A DNA stretch of 64,000 bases, from positions 6,480,001 to 6,544,000 of the forward strand of contig NZ_AP021901.1 of the NCBI RefSeq assembly GCF_018325905.1, read 5' to 3'. The stretch comes from Pseudomonas sp. St316. GTDB taxonomy: Bacteria > Pseudomonadota > Gammaproteobacteria > Pseudomonadales > Pseudomonadaceae. Positions 26,206 through 35,152 of this stretch are shown piece by piece; the first letter of the stretch is position 1, and every line of letters starts with the position of its first letter. Position numbers and translations under genes: made by a program. The notes below the pieces were generated by a model. It was not told where the DNA came from, searched no databases, and saw nothing but the letters and a program-made list of their open reading frames with translations.

Positions 26206-27171
26206 ATGTCGACAAACCATCGTACCTCTCGCTTTTTTGCCCTCGCCTTGATGACGGTGCTGCTGGCCGCCGGCGGTTTTGGCTATTGGAAATCGCGCCA
26301 CGATCGCCTGCCCGAAGGCTTGAGCATGGGCAACGGCCGCCTTGAGGCCACCGAGGTCCAGATCGCCAGCAAGACACCCGGGCGCCTGGCCGAAGTTCAT
26401 GTCGAGGAGGGCGACAACGTCATCAAGGGCCAAGTGCTGGCGCGCATGGACACCCGCACCCTGGAGGCCCAGCGCAACCAGGCCGAGGCCGAAGTCGTGC
26501 GGGCCCGGCAGAACCTCGCCGCCACCGAAGCCAACGTGCAGTTGCGCCAGAGCGAACAATTGCTCGCCCATCAGGAACTCAAGCGGACCCAGGAACTGTT
26601 CAAGCGCGGTTACGCCAGCGGCCAGGTCATCGACCAGCAACAAGCCCGCGTCGACACCGCCAACGCCGCGGTCAACGCCGCCCGGGCCCAGGTATCGGCA
26701 GCGAATGCGGCCATCGGCGCAACCCTGGCCCAAGTTGCCCAGCTCACCAGTGAAATAGATGACAGCACGTTGCGGGCGCCGCTCGACGGCGTGATCCAGT
26801 TGCGCCTGGCCGAACCCGGTGAAGTACTGGGCGCCGGCGGCCGGGTGTTGCTGATGATCGACCCGAACGACCAATACATGAATCTCTACCTGCCGGCCTC
26901 TGTGGCCGGAAAACTGGCGGTGGGCGATGAGGCACGACTGTTGCTCGACGCCCTGCCCGAGCGGCCGCTGCCGGCCAAGGTCAGCTTCGTCGCGGCCAAG
27001 TCCCAGTTCACCCCGAAAGAAGTCGAGACCCGTGATGAGCGCCAGAAACTGGTGTTCCGCGTCAAAGTACGCCTGATCCAACCCGGCGAAGTGCCCCAGG
27101 CCAAACCCGGCATGCCTGGCGCCGGCTATGTGCGCACGGCCCCCATCGACTGGCCGGCCAACTTGCAATGA
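26206..27171 (+). CDS. HlyD-family membrane fusion protein (YhiI-like)
   Basis: 321-residue periplasmic adaptor anchored by an N-terminal membrane segment (FFALALMTVLLAAGGFGYW). Lipoyl halves (GRLEATEVQIASKTPGRLAEVHVEEGDNVIKGQVLARMD and APLDGVIQLRLAEPGEVLGAGGRVLLMI) flank a long coiled coil of about 120 residues. ATG 26206 is chosen because GCAGGATGCCGG lies 5-12 nt upstream; ATG 26197 is the alternative. It begins an efflux-type operon with the ABC genes downstream and overlaps the next gene by 4 bp (ATGA). Confidence 0.88.
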   Translation: MSTNHRTSRFFALALMTVLLAAGGFGYWKSRHDRLPEGLSMGNGRLEATEVQIASKTPGRLAEVHVEEGDNVIKGQVLARMDTRTLEAQRNQAEAEVVRARQNLAATEANVQLRQSEQLLAHQELKRTQELFKRGYASGQVIDQQQARVDTANAAVNAARAQVSAANAAIGATLAQVAQLTSEIDDSTLRAPLDGVIQLRLAEPGEVLGAGGRVLLMIDPNDQYMNLYLPASVAGKLAVGDEARLLLDALPERPLPAKVSFVAAKSQFTPKEVETRDERQKLVFRVKVRLIQPGEVPQAKPGMPGAGYVRTAPIDWPANLQ

Positions 27172-28730
27172 GCGCCCCCACCGGCGAGACATTGCACGCC
27201 TCGGGTCTCGAACACCGCTACGGCCAGCATGTGGTGCTGAGCGACATCGCCTTCAGCCTGCCCGCCGGTACTCGCTGCGGCCTGATCGGCCCGGACGGCG
27301 CCGGTAAATCGAGCCTGCTGGGGCTGATTGCCGGGGTGAAGAAGCTCCAGCACGGCCAACTGGACGTGCTCGGCGCCTCGATCGACGATCGACGCCATCG
27401 CAAGAGCCTCTACCGTCGCATTGCCTTCATGCCCCAAGGGTTGGGGGGCAATCTTTATCCGGACCTGTCGATACGCGAGAACATTCGCTTTTTCGGCACG
27501 CTGTTCGGGCTATCGCGAGCAGAATGCGAACAACGCATGGGCACTTTGCTGCTGGCCACCGATCTGCAGCGTTTTGCCGATCGCCCGGCGGGCAAACTGT
27601 CCGGCGGCATGAAACAGAAGCTCGGCCTGTGTTGTGCACTGATCCATGAACCGGACCTGCTGATTCTCGACGAACCCACCACCGGCGTGGACCCGCTGTC
27701 CCGGCGTCGCTTCTGGGAACTGATAGAAGACGTGCGTCGACAGCGCCCGCAGCTGACCCTGCTGGTCGCCACCGCGTACATGGAAGAGGCCGAACAATTC
27801 GAGCATTGCCTGATGCTCGACAACGGTCGTCTGATCGCCAAGGGCTTGAGTGCAGAGCTGGCCAAGATCACCCCGGATGGCAAGCTCGACTCGGCCTTCA
27901 CCCATTTCCAGGGCGGCAGCGGCCACGACGCCGAACCGCTGGTGATTCCCCCCAGGAGCGCCAACACCACCGATATTGCCATCCAAGCCCACGACCTCAC
28001 CTTGCGCTTCGGTGATTTCACTGCTGTCGACAACGTCAGCTTCGCGATTGGTCGCGGTGAAATCTTTGGTTTCCTGGGTTCCAACGGTTGCGGCAAGACC
28101 ACCACCATGAAGGTGCTTACCGGGCTGATCCCCGCCAGCGAAGGCAGTGCCCGGCTGTTGGGCAACCCGGTCAACGCCAAGGACCTCGCCACCCGCAAGC
28201 GGGTGGGTTTCATGTCCCAGAGCTTTTCGCTCTACGGCGAACTGAGCGTGCGCCAGAACCTGGCACTGCATGCCAAGCTATTCGACCTGCCCACTGCGGA
28301 CAGCCATCAGCGCATCGACGAACTGATCCAACGCTTCAATCTGCAGGCGCTGGCGGATCAACCTTGCGGCGCGCTACCACTGGGCCTGCGCCAGCGTCTG
28401 TCCCTGGCGGTGGCGGTGTTGCATCGCCCGGAAGTACTGATCCTCGATGAGCCGACCTCAGGTGTCGATCCGGCCGCGCGGGATGATTTCTGGCGACTGT
28501 TGATCGAGTTGTCTCGTGGGCAAGGCGTGACCATTTTCCTTTCCACGCACTTCATGAACGAGGCCCAGCGCTGCGATCGCATTTCGCTGATGCACGCCGG
28601 CAAGGTCCTGGCCTGCGACACGCCGGCGGCCTTGCAGGCGCAGTTCAACGGTCAGACGCTGGAAGCCGCATTCGTCACCTGCCTGGAAAAAGCCCAGGGC
28701 CAAACGCAGCAAGACACCGCCCCCCCGTGA
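27168..28730 (+). CDS. Dual-ATPase ABC protein (RbbA/YbhF-like), possibly the 5' part of a broken fusion gene
   Basis: 520 residues with two ABC cassettes. First: Walker A GPDGAGKSSLLGLI, signature KLSGGMKQKLGLC, Walker B DLLILDEPTTGVDP. Second: Walker A GSNGCGKTTTMKVL, signature LPLGLRQRLSLAVAVL, where LPLG replaces the usual LSGG, Walker B EVLILDEPTSGVDP. It is energy source for the adjacent ABC-2 permeases. In E. coli RbbA and P. aeruginosa PA5231 these two cassettes are fused to a permease in one protein of about 910 residues; here the frame ends right after a C7 run (28720-28726), and the permease continues in the frame expected after loss of one base. Alternatively the GTGA overlap is a genuine gene junction. 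Confidence 0.85.
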   Translation: MSAPTGETLHASGLEHRYGQHVVLSDIAFSLPAGTRCGLIGPDGAGKSSLLGLIAGVKKLQHGQLDVLGASIDDRRHRKSLYRRIAFMPQGLGGNLYPDLSIRENIRFFGTLFGLSRAECEQRMGTLLLATDLQRFADRPAGKLSGGMKQKLGLCCALIHEPDLLILDEPTTGVDPLSRRRFWELIEDVRRQRPQLTLLVATAYMEEAEQFEHCLMLDNGRLIAKGLSAELAKITPDGKLDSAFTHFQGGSGHDAEPLVIPPRSANTTDIAIQAHDLTLRFGDFTAVDNVSFAIGRGEIFGFLGSNGCGKTTTMKVLTGLIPASEGSARLLGNPVNAKDLATRKRVGFMSQSFSLYGELSVRQNLALHAKLFDLPTADSHQRIDELIQRFNLQALADQPCGALPLGLRQRLSLAVAVLHRPEVLILDEPTSGVDPAARDDFWRLLIELSRGQGVTIFLSTHFMNEAQRCDRISLMHAGKVLACDTPAALQAQFNGQTLEAAFVTCLEKAQGQTQQDTAPP

Positions 28731-29898
28731 CCCTCGACAGCGCCGACGCTGGCGCTCCCCGGGACCGTCGAGGCCTGAGTCTGGGACGCCTGTGGGCCGT
28801 TGCCAGCCGGGAGGGTAAGGAGTTGCTGCGCGACAAAGTGCGGATGGCCTTCGCCCTGTTGGGGGCATTGTTCATGATGGTGGTCTTCGGCTTCGGTATT
28901 TCCCTCGATGTGGAGAAACTGGCCTTCGCCGTGTATGACCAGGATCAGAGCCCACAAAGCCGTGCCTACCTGGAAGCGTTTCGCAGTTCGCGCTACTTCG
29001 AAGAACAACCGATCATTCGCGATGCAAAGACGCTACATCGACGCTTGCAGCGCTCGGAGATCAAGCTGGCCTTGGAAATCCCCCCGGTTTCGGTCGCGAT
29101 CTCTACGCCGGCCGCCAACCGACGGTGGGCGCCTGGCTGGACGGCGGCATACCGTTTCGGGCCGAAACCAGTCGCAACTACGTCCAGGCGGTGCACCAGG
29201 CCAACCTTGAACAACTGGCTGAATCCAGCAGCCACAAGCCCACCCGACAACCCAGTGCGAAGCTGGAAACGCGCTTTCGTTATAACCAGGACGTGGTCAG
29301 CGTCAACGCCATCGGCCCTGGCGTCATGGCGCTGATCCTGGCGTTCATTCCGGCCATGTTGACGGCGCTGGGCATCGTGCGAGAGAAGGAGCTGGGATCG
29401 ATCACCAATTTCTACGCCACGCCACTGACCCGCCTGGAATTCCTGCTGGGCAAACAAGCGCCCTACCTGGCGATCAGCCTGATCAACCTGGCCCTGCTGA
29501 CCGCGATGAACCGCTGGCTGTTCGGTGTGCCGTTCAAGGGCAGCGGCCTGACGCTGGCGTTAGGCGGCTTGCTCTATGTACTGGCGACCACCAGCATGGG
29601 GCTGCTGATTTCGGCATTCACCCGCACCCAGATCGCGGCGATCCTCGGCACCATGATCATCACCAGCCTGCCGACCATCCAGTTTTCAGGGTTGATCGTG
29701 CCGCGTTCGTCCCTGGAGGGCGCAGCCTCGGTGATGGGGCAGTTGTTCCCCGCCGGGCACTTCCTGGATATCGCCGTCGGCACCTTCACCAAGGCCCTGG
29801 ATCTGCGCCAGCTATGGCCGCAATGCCTGGCATTGTCCGGGTTCTTCCTGGGTTTCACCGGGCTCAGCCTGATCATGCTGAAAAAGCAGGAGGCCTGA
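28727..29898 (+). pseudogene. ABC-2 type permease (RbbA C-terminal-like), frameshifted
   Basis: Inner-membrane permease split over two frames. The N-terminal part (GTG 28727; GRLWAVASREGKELLRDKVRMAFALLG, then a periplasmic region ending IKLALEIPP) is followed at about 29081-29087 by a shift; after it the other frame reads GFGRDLYAGRQPTVGAWLDGG and then the core NAIGPGVMALILAFIPAMLTALGIVREKELGSITNFYATPLTR and further membrane segments. Adding one G or C to CCCCCGG restores a continuous protein. Together with the preceding ATPase frame and one more restored base, the locus 27168-29898 would encode 910 residues, the RbbA length. It overlaps the next gene by 1 bp. Confidence 0.85.
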
Positions 29899-31016
29899 TG
29901 CACACGCTCTCACATATCTGGCGTCTGGGGCTCAAGGAACTGACAAGCCTGAGGTACGACTCCGTGCTGCTGCTGTTTTTGGGCTACGCCTTCACGGTGG
30001 CGATCTACATGCCGGCCGCCGGTTCGGTGATCGGCGTCCACAACGCCAGTGTCGCAATCGTGGACGAAGACCAGAGCCATCTTTCGCGCCAATTGGCCCA
30101 GGTCCTGCAACCGCCGCAGTTCCAGAACCCGGTAGCCTTGCCCTACGCCGAACTGGACAAGGTCATGGACAGTGGCCGCTACACCTTTGTCATTAACGTG
30201 CCCGCCAACTTCCAGGCCGACCTGCTCGCAGGACGCGAACCGACGCTGCAACTCAACGTCGACGCCACGGCCATGAGCCAGGCGTTCATGGGCGCTGGCT
30301 ACATCGGACGGATTTTCCAACAGGAACTGACGACCTACGCCGGTCTGGCACAAACGAGCGAAGCTCCCCCCGTGAGGCTGACCACGCGTTCGCTGTTCAA
30401 TACCAATCTGGAAGGTGGCTGGTTCCTGGCGGTGATCCAGATCGTCAACAACATCACGATCCTGGCCATCATCCTGACGGGTACCGCGCTGTTGCGCGAG
30501 CGCGAGCACGGCACCCTCGACCACTTGCTGGTGCTGCCGCTGACGGCATTAGAGATCATGCTGGCGAAAATCTGGAGCAACCTGTTGGTCGTGGTGCTGT
30601 GCACTTGGGCGTCGCTGGAAATCATCGTCAAGTTCGCACTGGGCGTTCCACTCGCCGGCTCCATGGTGCTCTTTCTACTGGTGACCGCACTCTACCTGTT
30701 CGCCAGCACCTCACTGGGCATCTTCCTCGCCACCCTCGCCCGTTCGACGCCGCAATTCGGTTTGCTGGCGATCCCGGTCATCATCCCGATGCTGCTGTTG
30801 TCGGGCGGCAGTACACCGCTGGACAGCATGCCGCAATGGTTGCAATGGGTGATGCAAGGCTCGCCCTCGACGCATTTCGTCAGCCTCAGCGCGGCGATCC
30901 TGTTCCGGGATGCCGGCCCTGGCGTGATCTGGCCGGACCTGCTGGCGCTGACGGCCATTGGGCTATTGTTCTTTGCAATCGCCCTGGCCCGGTTTCGCAA
31001 AAGCCTGGCGTCTTGA
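29898..31016 (+). CDS. ABC-2 type permease (YhhJ-like)
   Basis: 372-residue inner-membrane permease. One N-terminal membrane segment (SVLLLFLGYAFTVAIYMPA), a large periplasmic domain (about residues 45-170), then five more segments including LAVIQIVNNITILAIILTGTALLREREHGTLDHLLVLPLTALEIMLAKIW, the ABC-2 core motif. Start ATG 29898 overlaps the upstream stop (TGATG). It is last of the operon adaptor-ATPase-permease-permease. Its frame is intact. Substrate unknown; E. coli counterparts are linked to ribosome or drug handling without a clear substrate. Confidence 0.88.
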   Translation: MHTLSHIWRLGLKELTSLRYDSVLLLFLGYAFTVAIYMPAAGSVIGVHNASVAIVDEDQSHLSRQLAQVLQPPQFQNPVALPYAELDKVMDSGRYTFVINVPANFQADLLAGREPTLQLNVDATAMSQAFMGAGYIGRIFQQELTTYAGLAQTSEAPPVRLTTRSLFNTNLEGGWFLAVIQIVNNITILAIILTGTALLREREHGTLDHLLVLPLTALEIMLAKIWSNLLVVVLCTWASLEIIVKFALGVPLAGSMVLFLLVTALYLFASTSLGIFLATLARSTPQFGLLAIPVIIPMLLLSGGSTPLDSMPQWLQWVMQGSPSTHFVSLSAAILFRDAGPGVIWPDLLALTAIGLLFFAIALARFRKSLAS

Positions 31017-31018
31017 CG

Positions 31019-31071
31019 AAAAAAAGCAGCCTTGGGCAGCGCCAGGAGATCCGGGCACTGCCAAAGGCTGC
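31019..31071 (-). terminator. Terminator of the FliL-like gene
   Basis: Inverted arms GCAGCCTT-G-GGCAG and CTGCC-A-AAGGCTGC (31026-31071), followed on the minus strand by a seven-T run (plus-strand A run 31019-31025). It separates the convergent permease gene and FliL-like gene. Confidence 0.7.
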
Positions 31072-31083
31072 GATCGAGCGGGT

Positions 31084-31500
31084 TTACTGAATGATCAGGT
31101 TGTTGAACAACAGGTCATCGACCATCGGCTTGCCGGTTTCGTCGTTCATCACCTGCTGGGTCTGCTTCAACGCTTCCTGGCGCAGCTTTTCCTTGGCTTC
31201 AAGGTTATTCATGGCCTCGGTGGTCTGCTGGGCGAACAGCGCCACCAACTGGTTGCGAATCAACGGCTCATTGGCCTTGACCGCCGCAGCGGCGGCGTCA
31301 CCGGTCACGCGCAGGGCCACATCGGCCTTGTAGACCCTCAGTTTCGCCGTACCGTCGAGCCCATAGTTGCCGACAAAGGGCGGGCTGAGGGTGATGTAGC
31401 TGACCTTCGGCGCCTCGCCTTCCTTCGCTTCCTTGCCCTCTTCGGCCATCGCTGCCACAGGCAACGACAGGGCCAGCATCAACATGATCCACGCTTTCAC
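31084..31500 (-). CDS. FliL-family protein outside a flagellar locus
   Basis: 138 residues. GTG start 31500 with GATGAGGAATCAATT upstream gives MKAWIMLMLALSLPVAAMA, a signal or membrane anchor, then a linker EEGKEAKEGEAPK and the FliL-type domain (VSYITLSPPFVGNYGLDGTAKLRVYKADVALRVTGDAAAAAVKANEPLIRNQLVALFAQQ). Unlike true FliL there is a cleavable-looking signal rather than a retained anchor. No flagellar genes are near. The equivalent gene sits at the same place in P. aeruginosa between the RbbA-like operon and the quinone oxidoreductase, so it is a conserved stand-alone member. A terminator follows. Confidence 0.82.
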   Translation of the reverse strand: MKAWIMLMLALSLPVAAMAEEGKEAKEGEAPKVSYITLSPPFVGNYGLDGTAKLRVYKADVALRVTGDAAAAAVKANEPLIRNQLVALFAQQTTEAMNNLEAKEKLRQEALKQTQQVMNDETGKPMVDDLLFNNLIIQ

Positions 31501-31650
31501 AATTGATTCCTCATCCGGTTTGCGGCCCAGCATACCGCCCCGCCGTTCAAGCACAAGCTTATGGCCGGCTATCAGGGCGGGGCATGCTCGTTGACCCGTT
31601 GTCTCTCACACCTACACTTATCGGCCATCACTCCCAAAGGAATAGCCCTG

Positions 31651-32628
31651 ATGAAAGCCGTGCTGTGCAAAGAATTCGGCCCCGCCGAATCGCTGGTGCT
31701 GGAAGACGTCGCCAGCCCCGTCGCCAAGAAGAACGAAGTGCTGTTGGACGTGCATGCCGCTGGGGTGAACTTCCCTGACACGCTGATCATCGAGGGCAAA
31801 TACCAATTCAAGCCACCCTTCCCGTTCTCCCCCGGCGGCGAAGCCGCTGGCGTGGTCAGCGCGGTGGGAGAGAACGTCAGCCACTTGAAGGTCGGCGACC
31901 GGGTGATGGCGCTGACCGGCTGGGGCAGCTTTGCCGAACAGGTGGCGGTACCTGGCTACAACGTGTTGCCAATCCCTGCGTCCATGGACTTCAACACCGC
32001 CGCCGCCTTCAGCATGACGTACGGCACCTCGATGCACGCCCTCAAGCAACGTGCCAACCTGCAACCCGGTGAAACCCTGCTGGTGCTCGGCGCCTCCGGG
32101 GGCGTTGGCCTGGCGGCCGTGGAAATCGGCAAGGCCTTGGGCGCCCGGGTAATCGCCGCCGCCAGCAGCGCGGAAAAACTCGCCGTGGCCAAGGCGGCCG
32201 GCGCCGACGAACTGATCAACTACAACGAAACCAGCCTGAAGGATGAAATCAAGCGCCTCACCGACGGCCAGGGTGCCGATGTGATCTACGATCCGGTGGG
32301 CGGCGACCTGTTCGACCAGGCCATCCGCGCCATCGCCTGGAACGGCCGGCTGCTGGTCGTGGGCTTTGCCAGCGGACGCATCCCCGAACTGCCGGTAAAC
32401 CTGGCCCTGCTCAAGGGCGCCGCCGTGGTGGGCGTGTTCTGGGGCTCCTTCGCCCAGCGCCAGCCACAAGACAACGCCGCCAACTTCCAGCAATTGTTTG
32501 GCTGGTTCGCCGAAGGCAAGCTCAAGCCCCTGGTGTCGCAGGTGTACCCACTGAGCAATGCCGCCCAGGCGATCAACGACCTGGGGCAGCGCAAGGCGGT
32601 GGGGAAGGTGGTTGTGCAGGTGCGTTGA
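31651..32628 (+). CDS. NADPH:quinone oxidoreductase family protein (zinc-free MDR)
   Basis: 325-residue medium-chain reductase of the QOR type. N-terminal GroES-like domain (MKAVLCKEFGPAESLVLEDV, AAGVNFPDTLIIEGKYQFKPPFPFSPGGEAAGVV); Rossmann domain with LVLGASGGVGLAAVEIGKALGARVIAAASSAEKL, an NADPH-binding AxxGGVG motif. The catalytic and structural zinc cysteines of alcohol dehydrogenases are absent. Start ATG 31651. It stands alone, divergent from the FliL-like gene. Substrate not deducible; family members reduce quinones or enoyl compounds. Confidence 0.9.
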   Translation: MKAVLCKEFGPAESLVLEDVASPVAKKNEVLLDVHAAGVNFPDTLIIEGKYQFKPPFPFSPGGEAAGVVSAVGENVSHLKVGDRVMALTGWGSFAEQVAVPGYNVLPIPASMDFNTAAAFSMTYGTSMHALKQRANLQPGETLLVLGASGGVGLAAVEIGKALGARVIAAASSAEKLAVAKAAGADELINYNETSLKDEIKRLTDGQGADVIYDPVGGDLFDQAIRAIAWNGRLLVVGFASGRIPELPVNLALLKGAAVVGVFWGSFAQRQPQDNAANFQQLFGWFAEGKLKPLVSQVYPLSNAAQAINDLGQRKAVGKVVVQVR

Positions 32629-32706
32629 ATGCGCCAGGGCTGCGTAATACGGGGTCGCGCTCAAAGTCTGGGCCGACACCTCCTACAACGTCTTGAGCTT
32701 TATCTG

Positions 32707-32790
32707 AACGAAATGTTCGTTTAAGAACATCTAATCAGAGAAATTTCTCTGTTTAAGCGATAGGAACCAATGCTATTTTCGGTAACGAAA
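32707..32790. promoter_or_regulatory. Cluster of palindromes upstream of glpT
   Basis: Three symmetric sequences lie in 84 bp before glpT: AACGAA-ATG-TTCGTT (32707-32721), a perfect 16-bp palindrome CAGAGAAATTTCTCTG (32736-32751) and TTTCG-GTAA-CGAAA (32777-32790). The TTCGTT/AACGAA words resemble sites of the glycerol regulator GlpR, a DeoR-type repressor. Symmetry is seen; the regulator is inferred. Confidence 0.5.
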
Positions 32791-32837
32791 CTGTAACATT
32801 CGCATCCGCAGTCATAACAAGAACCTGGAGCCCTTGA

Positions 32838-34187
32838 ATGTTTGCTTTCTTTCGTCCTGCCGCCCATCAGGCATCCCTGCCTGAAGAAAAAATAGACAGC
32901 ACCTACCGACGCCTTCGCTGGCAGATCTTCGCCGGGATCTTCATTGGCTACGCCGGCTATTACCTGCTGCGCAAGAACTTCTCCCTGGCCATGCCCTACC
33001 TGATCGACGAGGGTTACACCCGTGGCCAGTTGGGCCTGGCCATGTCGGCCATCGCCATCGCCTATGGGCTGTCGAAATTTCTGATGGGGCTGGTGTCCGA
33101 CCGTTCCAACCCACGCTATTTCCTGCCTTTCGGCTTGCTGGTCTCGGCGGGGGTGATGTTCGTGTTCGGTTTCGCGCCTTGGGCAACCTCCAGCGTGACC
33201 ATGATGTTCATCCTGCTGTTCATCAACGGCTGGGCCCAGGGCATGGGTTGGCCGCCCAGCGGACGGACCATGGTGCATTGGTGGTCGCAGAAAGAACGCG
33301 GCGGCGTGGTATCGGTGTGGAACGTGGCGCACAACGTCGGCGGCGGCCTGATCGGCCCGTTGTTCCTGCTGGGGATGGGCTGGTTCAATGACTGGCACGC
33401 GGCATTCTATGTGCCCGCCGCTGTAGCGCTTGCCGTTGCAGTGTTCGCCTTCGTGACCATGCGCGATACCCCACAATCGGTGGGCCTGCCGCCGATCGAG
33501 AAATACAAGAACGACTACCCGGAAGGCTACGACGCCAGTCACGAGAACGAATTCAGTGCCAAGGAAATCTTCGTCAAATACGTGCTGCGCAACAAAATGC
33601 TCTGGTACATCGCCATGGCCAACGTGTTTGTCTATCTGCTGCGCTACGGCGTGCTGGACTGGGCGCCGACCTACCTCAAGGAAGCCAAGGGCTTCACGGT
33701 AGATAAGAGCTCCTGGGCGTATTTCTTCTACGAGTGGGCGGGCATTCCCGGCACGCTGCTGTGCGGCTGGATGTCGGACAAGATCTTTCGCGGCAACCGC
33801 GGCCTGACCGGCATGGTGTTCATGGCCCTGGTGACCGTGGCAACGCTGGTGTACTGGCTGAACCCGGCCGGCAACCCGACCGTCGACATGATCGCCCTGG
33901 TTTCCATCGGTTTCCTGATCTATGGCCCGGTGATGTTGATCGGTTTGCAGGCACTGGAACTGGCGCCGAAGAAAGCCGCCGGTACCGCCGCCGGCTTCAC
34001 TGGCTTGTTTGGTTACCTGGGTGGTTCAGTCGCGGCCAGTGCCGCCATGGGCTACACCGTGGACCATTTCGGCTGGAACGGTGGTTTTGTGCTGTTGGTC
34101 GGTGCTTGCCTGCTGGCGATGGTCTTCCTCGCGCCAACCCTGTGGCACAAGCAAACCGCCAGTCAGAGCCGCGAAGCGGTCGCCTGA
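32838..34187 (+). CDS. glpT: Glycerol-3-phosphate transporter (MFS antiporter)
   Basis: 449-residue inner-membrane antiporter exchanging glycerol-3-phosphate for phosphate. Twelve membrane segments; organophosphate antiporter signature around [50 protein letters not shown], which includes the substrate Arg of the RKNFS segment, and [21 protein letters not shown] [17 protein letters not shown]. Start ATG 32838. glpF, glpK, glpR and glpD are not here; P. aeruginosa also has glpT at this site. It overlaps the end of the convergent chaC gene by 25 bp. It also takes up fosfomycin in pseudomonads. Confidence 0.96.
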   Translation: MFAFFRPAAHQASLPEEKIDSTYRRLRWQIFAGIFIGYAGYYLLRKNFSLAMPYLIDEGYTRGQLGLAMSAIAIAYGLSKFLMGLVSDRSNPRYFLPFGLLVSAGVMFVFGFAPWATSSVTMMFILLFINGWAQGMGWPPSGRTMVHWWSQKERGGVVSVWNVAHNVGGGLIGPLFLLGMGWFNDWHAAFYVPAAVALAVAVFAFVTMRDTPQSVGLPPIEKYKNDYPEGYDASHENEFSAKEIFVKYVLRNKMLWYIAMANVFVYLLRYGVLDWAPTYLKEAKGFTVDKSSWAYFFYEWAGIPGTLLCGWMSDKIFRGNRGLTGMVFMALVTVATLVYWLNPAGNPTVDMIALVSIGFLIYGPVMLIGLQALELAPKKAAGTAAGFTGLFGYLGGSVAASAAMGYTVDHFGWNGGFVLLVGACLLAMVFLAPTLWHKQTASQSREAVA

Positions 34188-34831
34188 TCCAGCGCTGATC
34201 TGCAGCGCTTGAGCCGCGCCTCCAGATTCCGGTCTGGCATGGCGTGGCTGCGCAGGGCGTGGATGGTCTGCTCGACGTAGTCGCGAGTAGTGCCATAACG
34301 CCCGCAGGCGCTTTCGAACACCTGGCTCAGCACATGGTCCGGCAGGTTGCCGGCATAGCTGGGCAGGTGTCGCTCCAGGACAAACCCCAAGGCTTGCACC
34401 CGGCTGCCATCCTCGAGACGGCAACTGAGCCAATGCGGGCGATAGGACGGGACCGGCATCTCGCGCTGCCAGAGGGCCAACAGCGAATCCTCGAGATTCT
34501 CCTGCGGCAACCGGTAGGCGAAACCGCTGCACGAACCGCCGCGATCCAGCCCGAACACCAACCCCGGCAACTCCGGCGTACCGCGATGTTCATGGGACCA
34601 CAAGTACAAACCACGATGATAACCATGGACCCGGCCGCGCATCCGCTCCACCGCCGTGCATTCGGGCCGCCAGATCAGTGAGCCGTATGCGAATAGCCAG
34701 ACCGGACCGCCCTGGTGAAGGCTCATGGTCGATTGCATCGAGGCGAGCAATTGCTCACGGGTCAGTTGTGGCCCCAGGTCGAGTCGTGGCGGGTACAAGG
34801 CACAGGTAATGGCGGATTCGATAGCGGTCAT
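34163..34831 (-). CDS. chaC: Gamma-glutamylcyclotransferase, ChaC family
   Basis: 222-residue cytoplasmic enzyme that cleaves glutathione to 5-oxoproline and Cys-Gly in the family. Motifs: [14 protein letters not shown] (YGSL substrate loop, residues 44-57), [35 protein letters not shown], and ALGFVLER. Start ATG 34831. Its last 25 bp overlap the end of glpT on the opposite strand, unusual but the frames are both well conserved. No operon partner. Confidence 0.88.
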   Translation of the reverse strand: MTAIESAITCALYPPRLDLGPQLTREQLLASMQSTMSLHQGGPVWLFAYGSLIWRPECTAVERMRGRVHGYHRGLYLWSHEHRGTPELPGLVFGLDRGGSCSGFAYRLPQENLEDSLLALWQREMPVPSYRPHWLSCRLEDGSRVQALGFVLERHLPSYAGNLPDHVLSQVFESACGRYGTTRDYVEQTIHALRSHAMPDRNLEARLKRCRSALDQATASRL

Positions 34832-35152
34832 GGCCGGTAGCGTTTGGCTCCTCGCGGGTCAAAGAGTTAGGTCGCGCGCCGTCATGATGCTGGCGCATAT
34901 AGAGATCAAGGCAAGTTGAATGCCACTCCTGCCGATGATGTTGGCATATACCTTAACGACATCCAGTGCGCGCGCTAAATATCGAATCGATATATCGTCA
35001 GACTTATAACCCTGTGGGAGCAAGGCTTGCCCGCGATGAAAGCGATGCGGTCTTTCAAAGATCGAGGTGCCTGTTTCGCGAGCAAGCTTTGCACCCACAA
35101 AGCGGAAATTCCCTCGCCACAAAGCAGACCTCAATCAGGTTTCAAGAGTGGC
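34832..35152. other. Intergenic region with inverted REP pair (REPIN at 35011-35100)
   Basis: 321 bp without a gene. It holds TGTGGGAGCAAGGCTTGCCCGCGAT and the inverted partner TTCGCGAGCAAGCTTTGCACCCACA, which carries two mismatches and mixes the two REP subtypes. The stretch 34930-35010 is AT-rich with ATCGAATCGATAT symmetry and may contain the chaC promoter. Confidence 0.8.

Noticed and set aside
32736..32751. Terminator upstream of glpT
   Set aside because: The palindrome CAGAGAAATTTCTCTG is AT-rich in its centre with no loop and no T-run; a protein-binding site is more likely.
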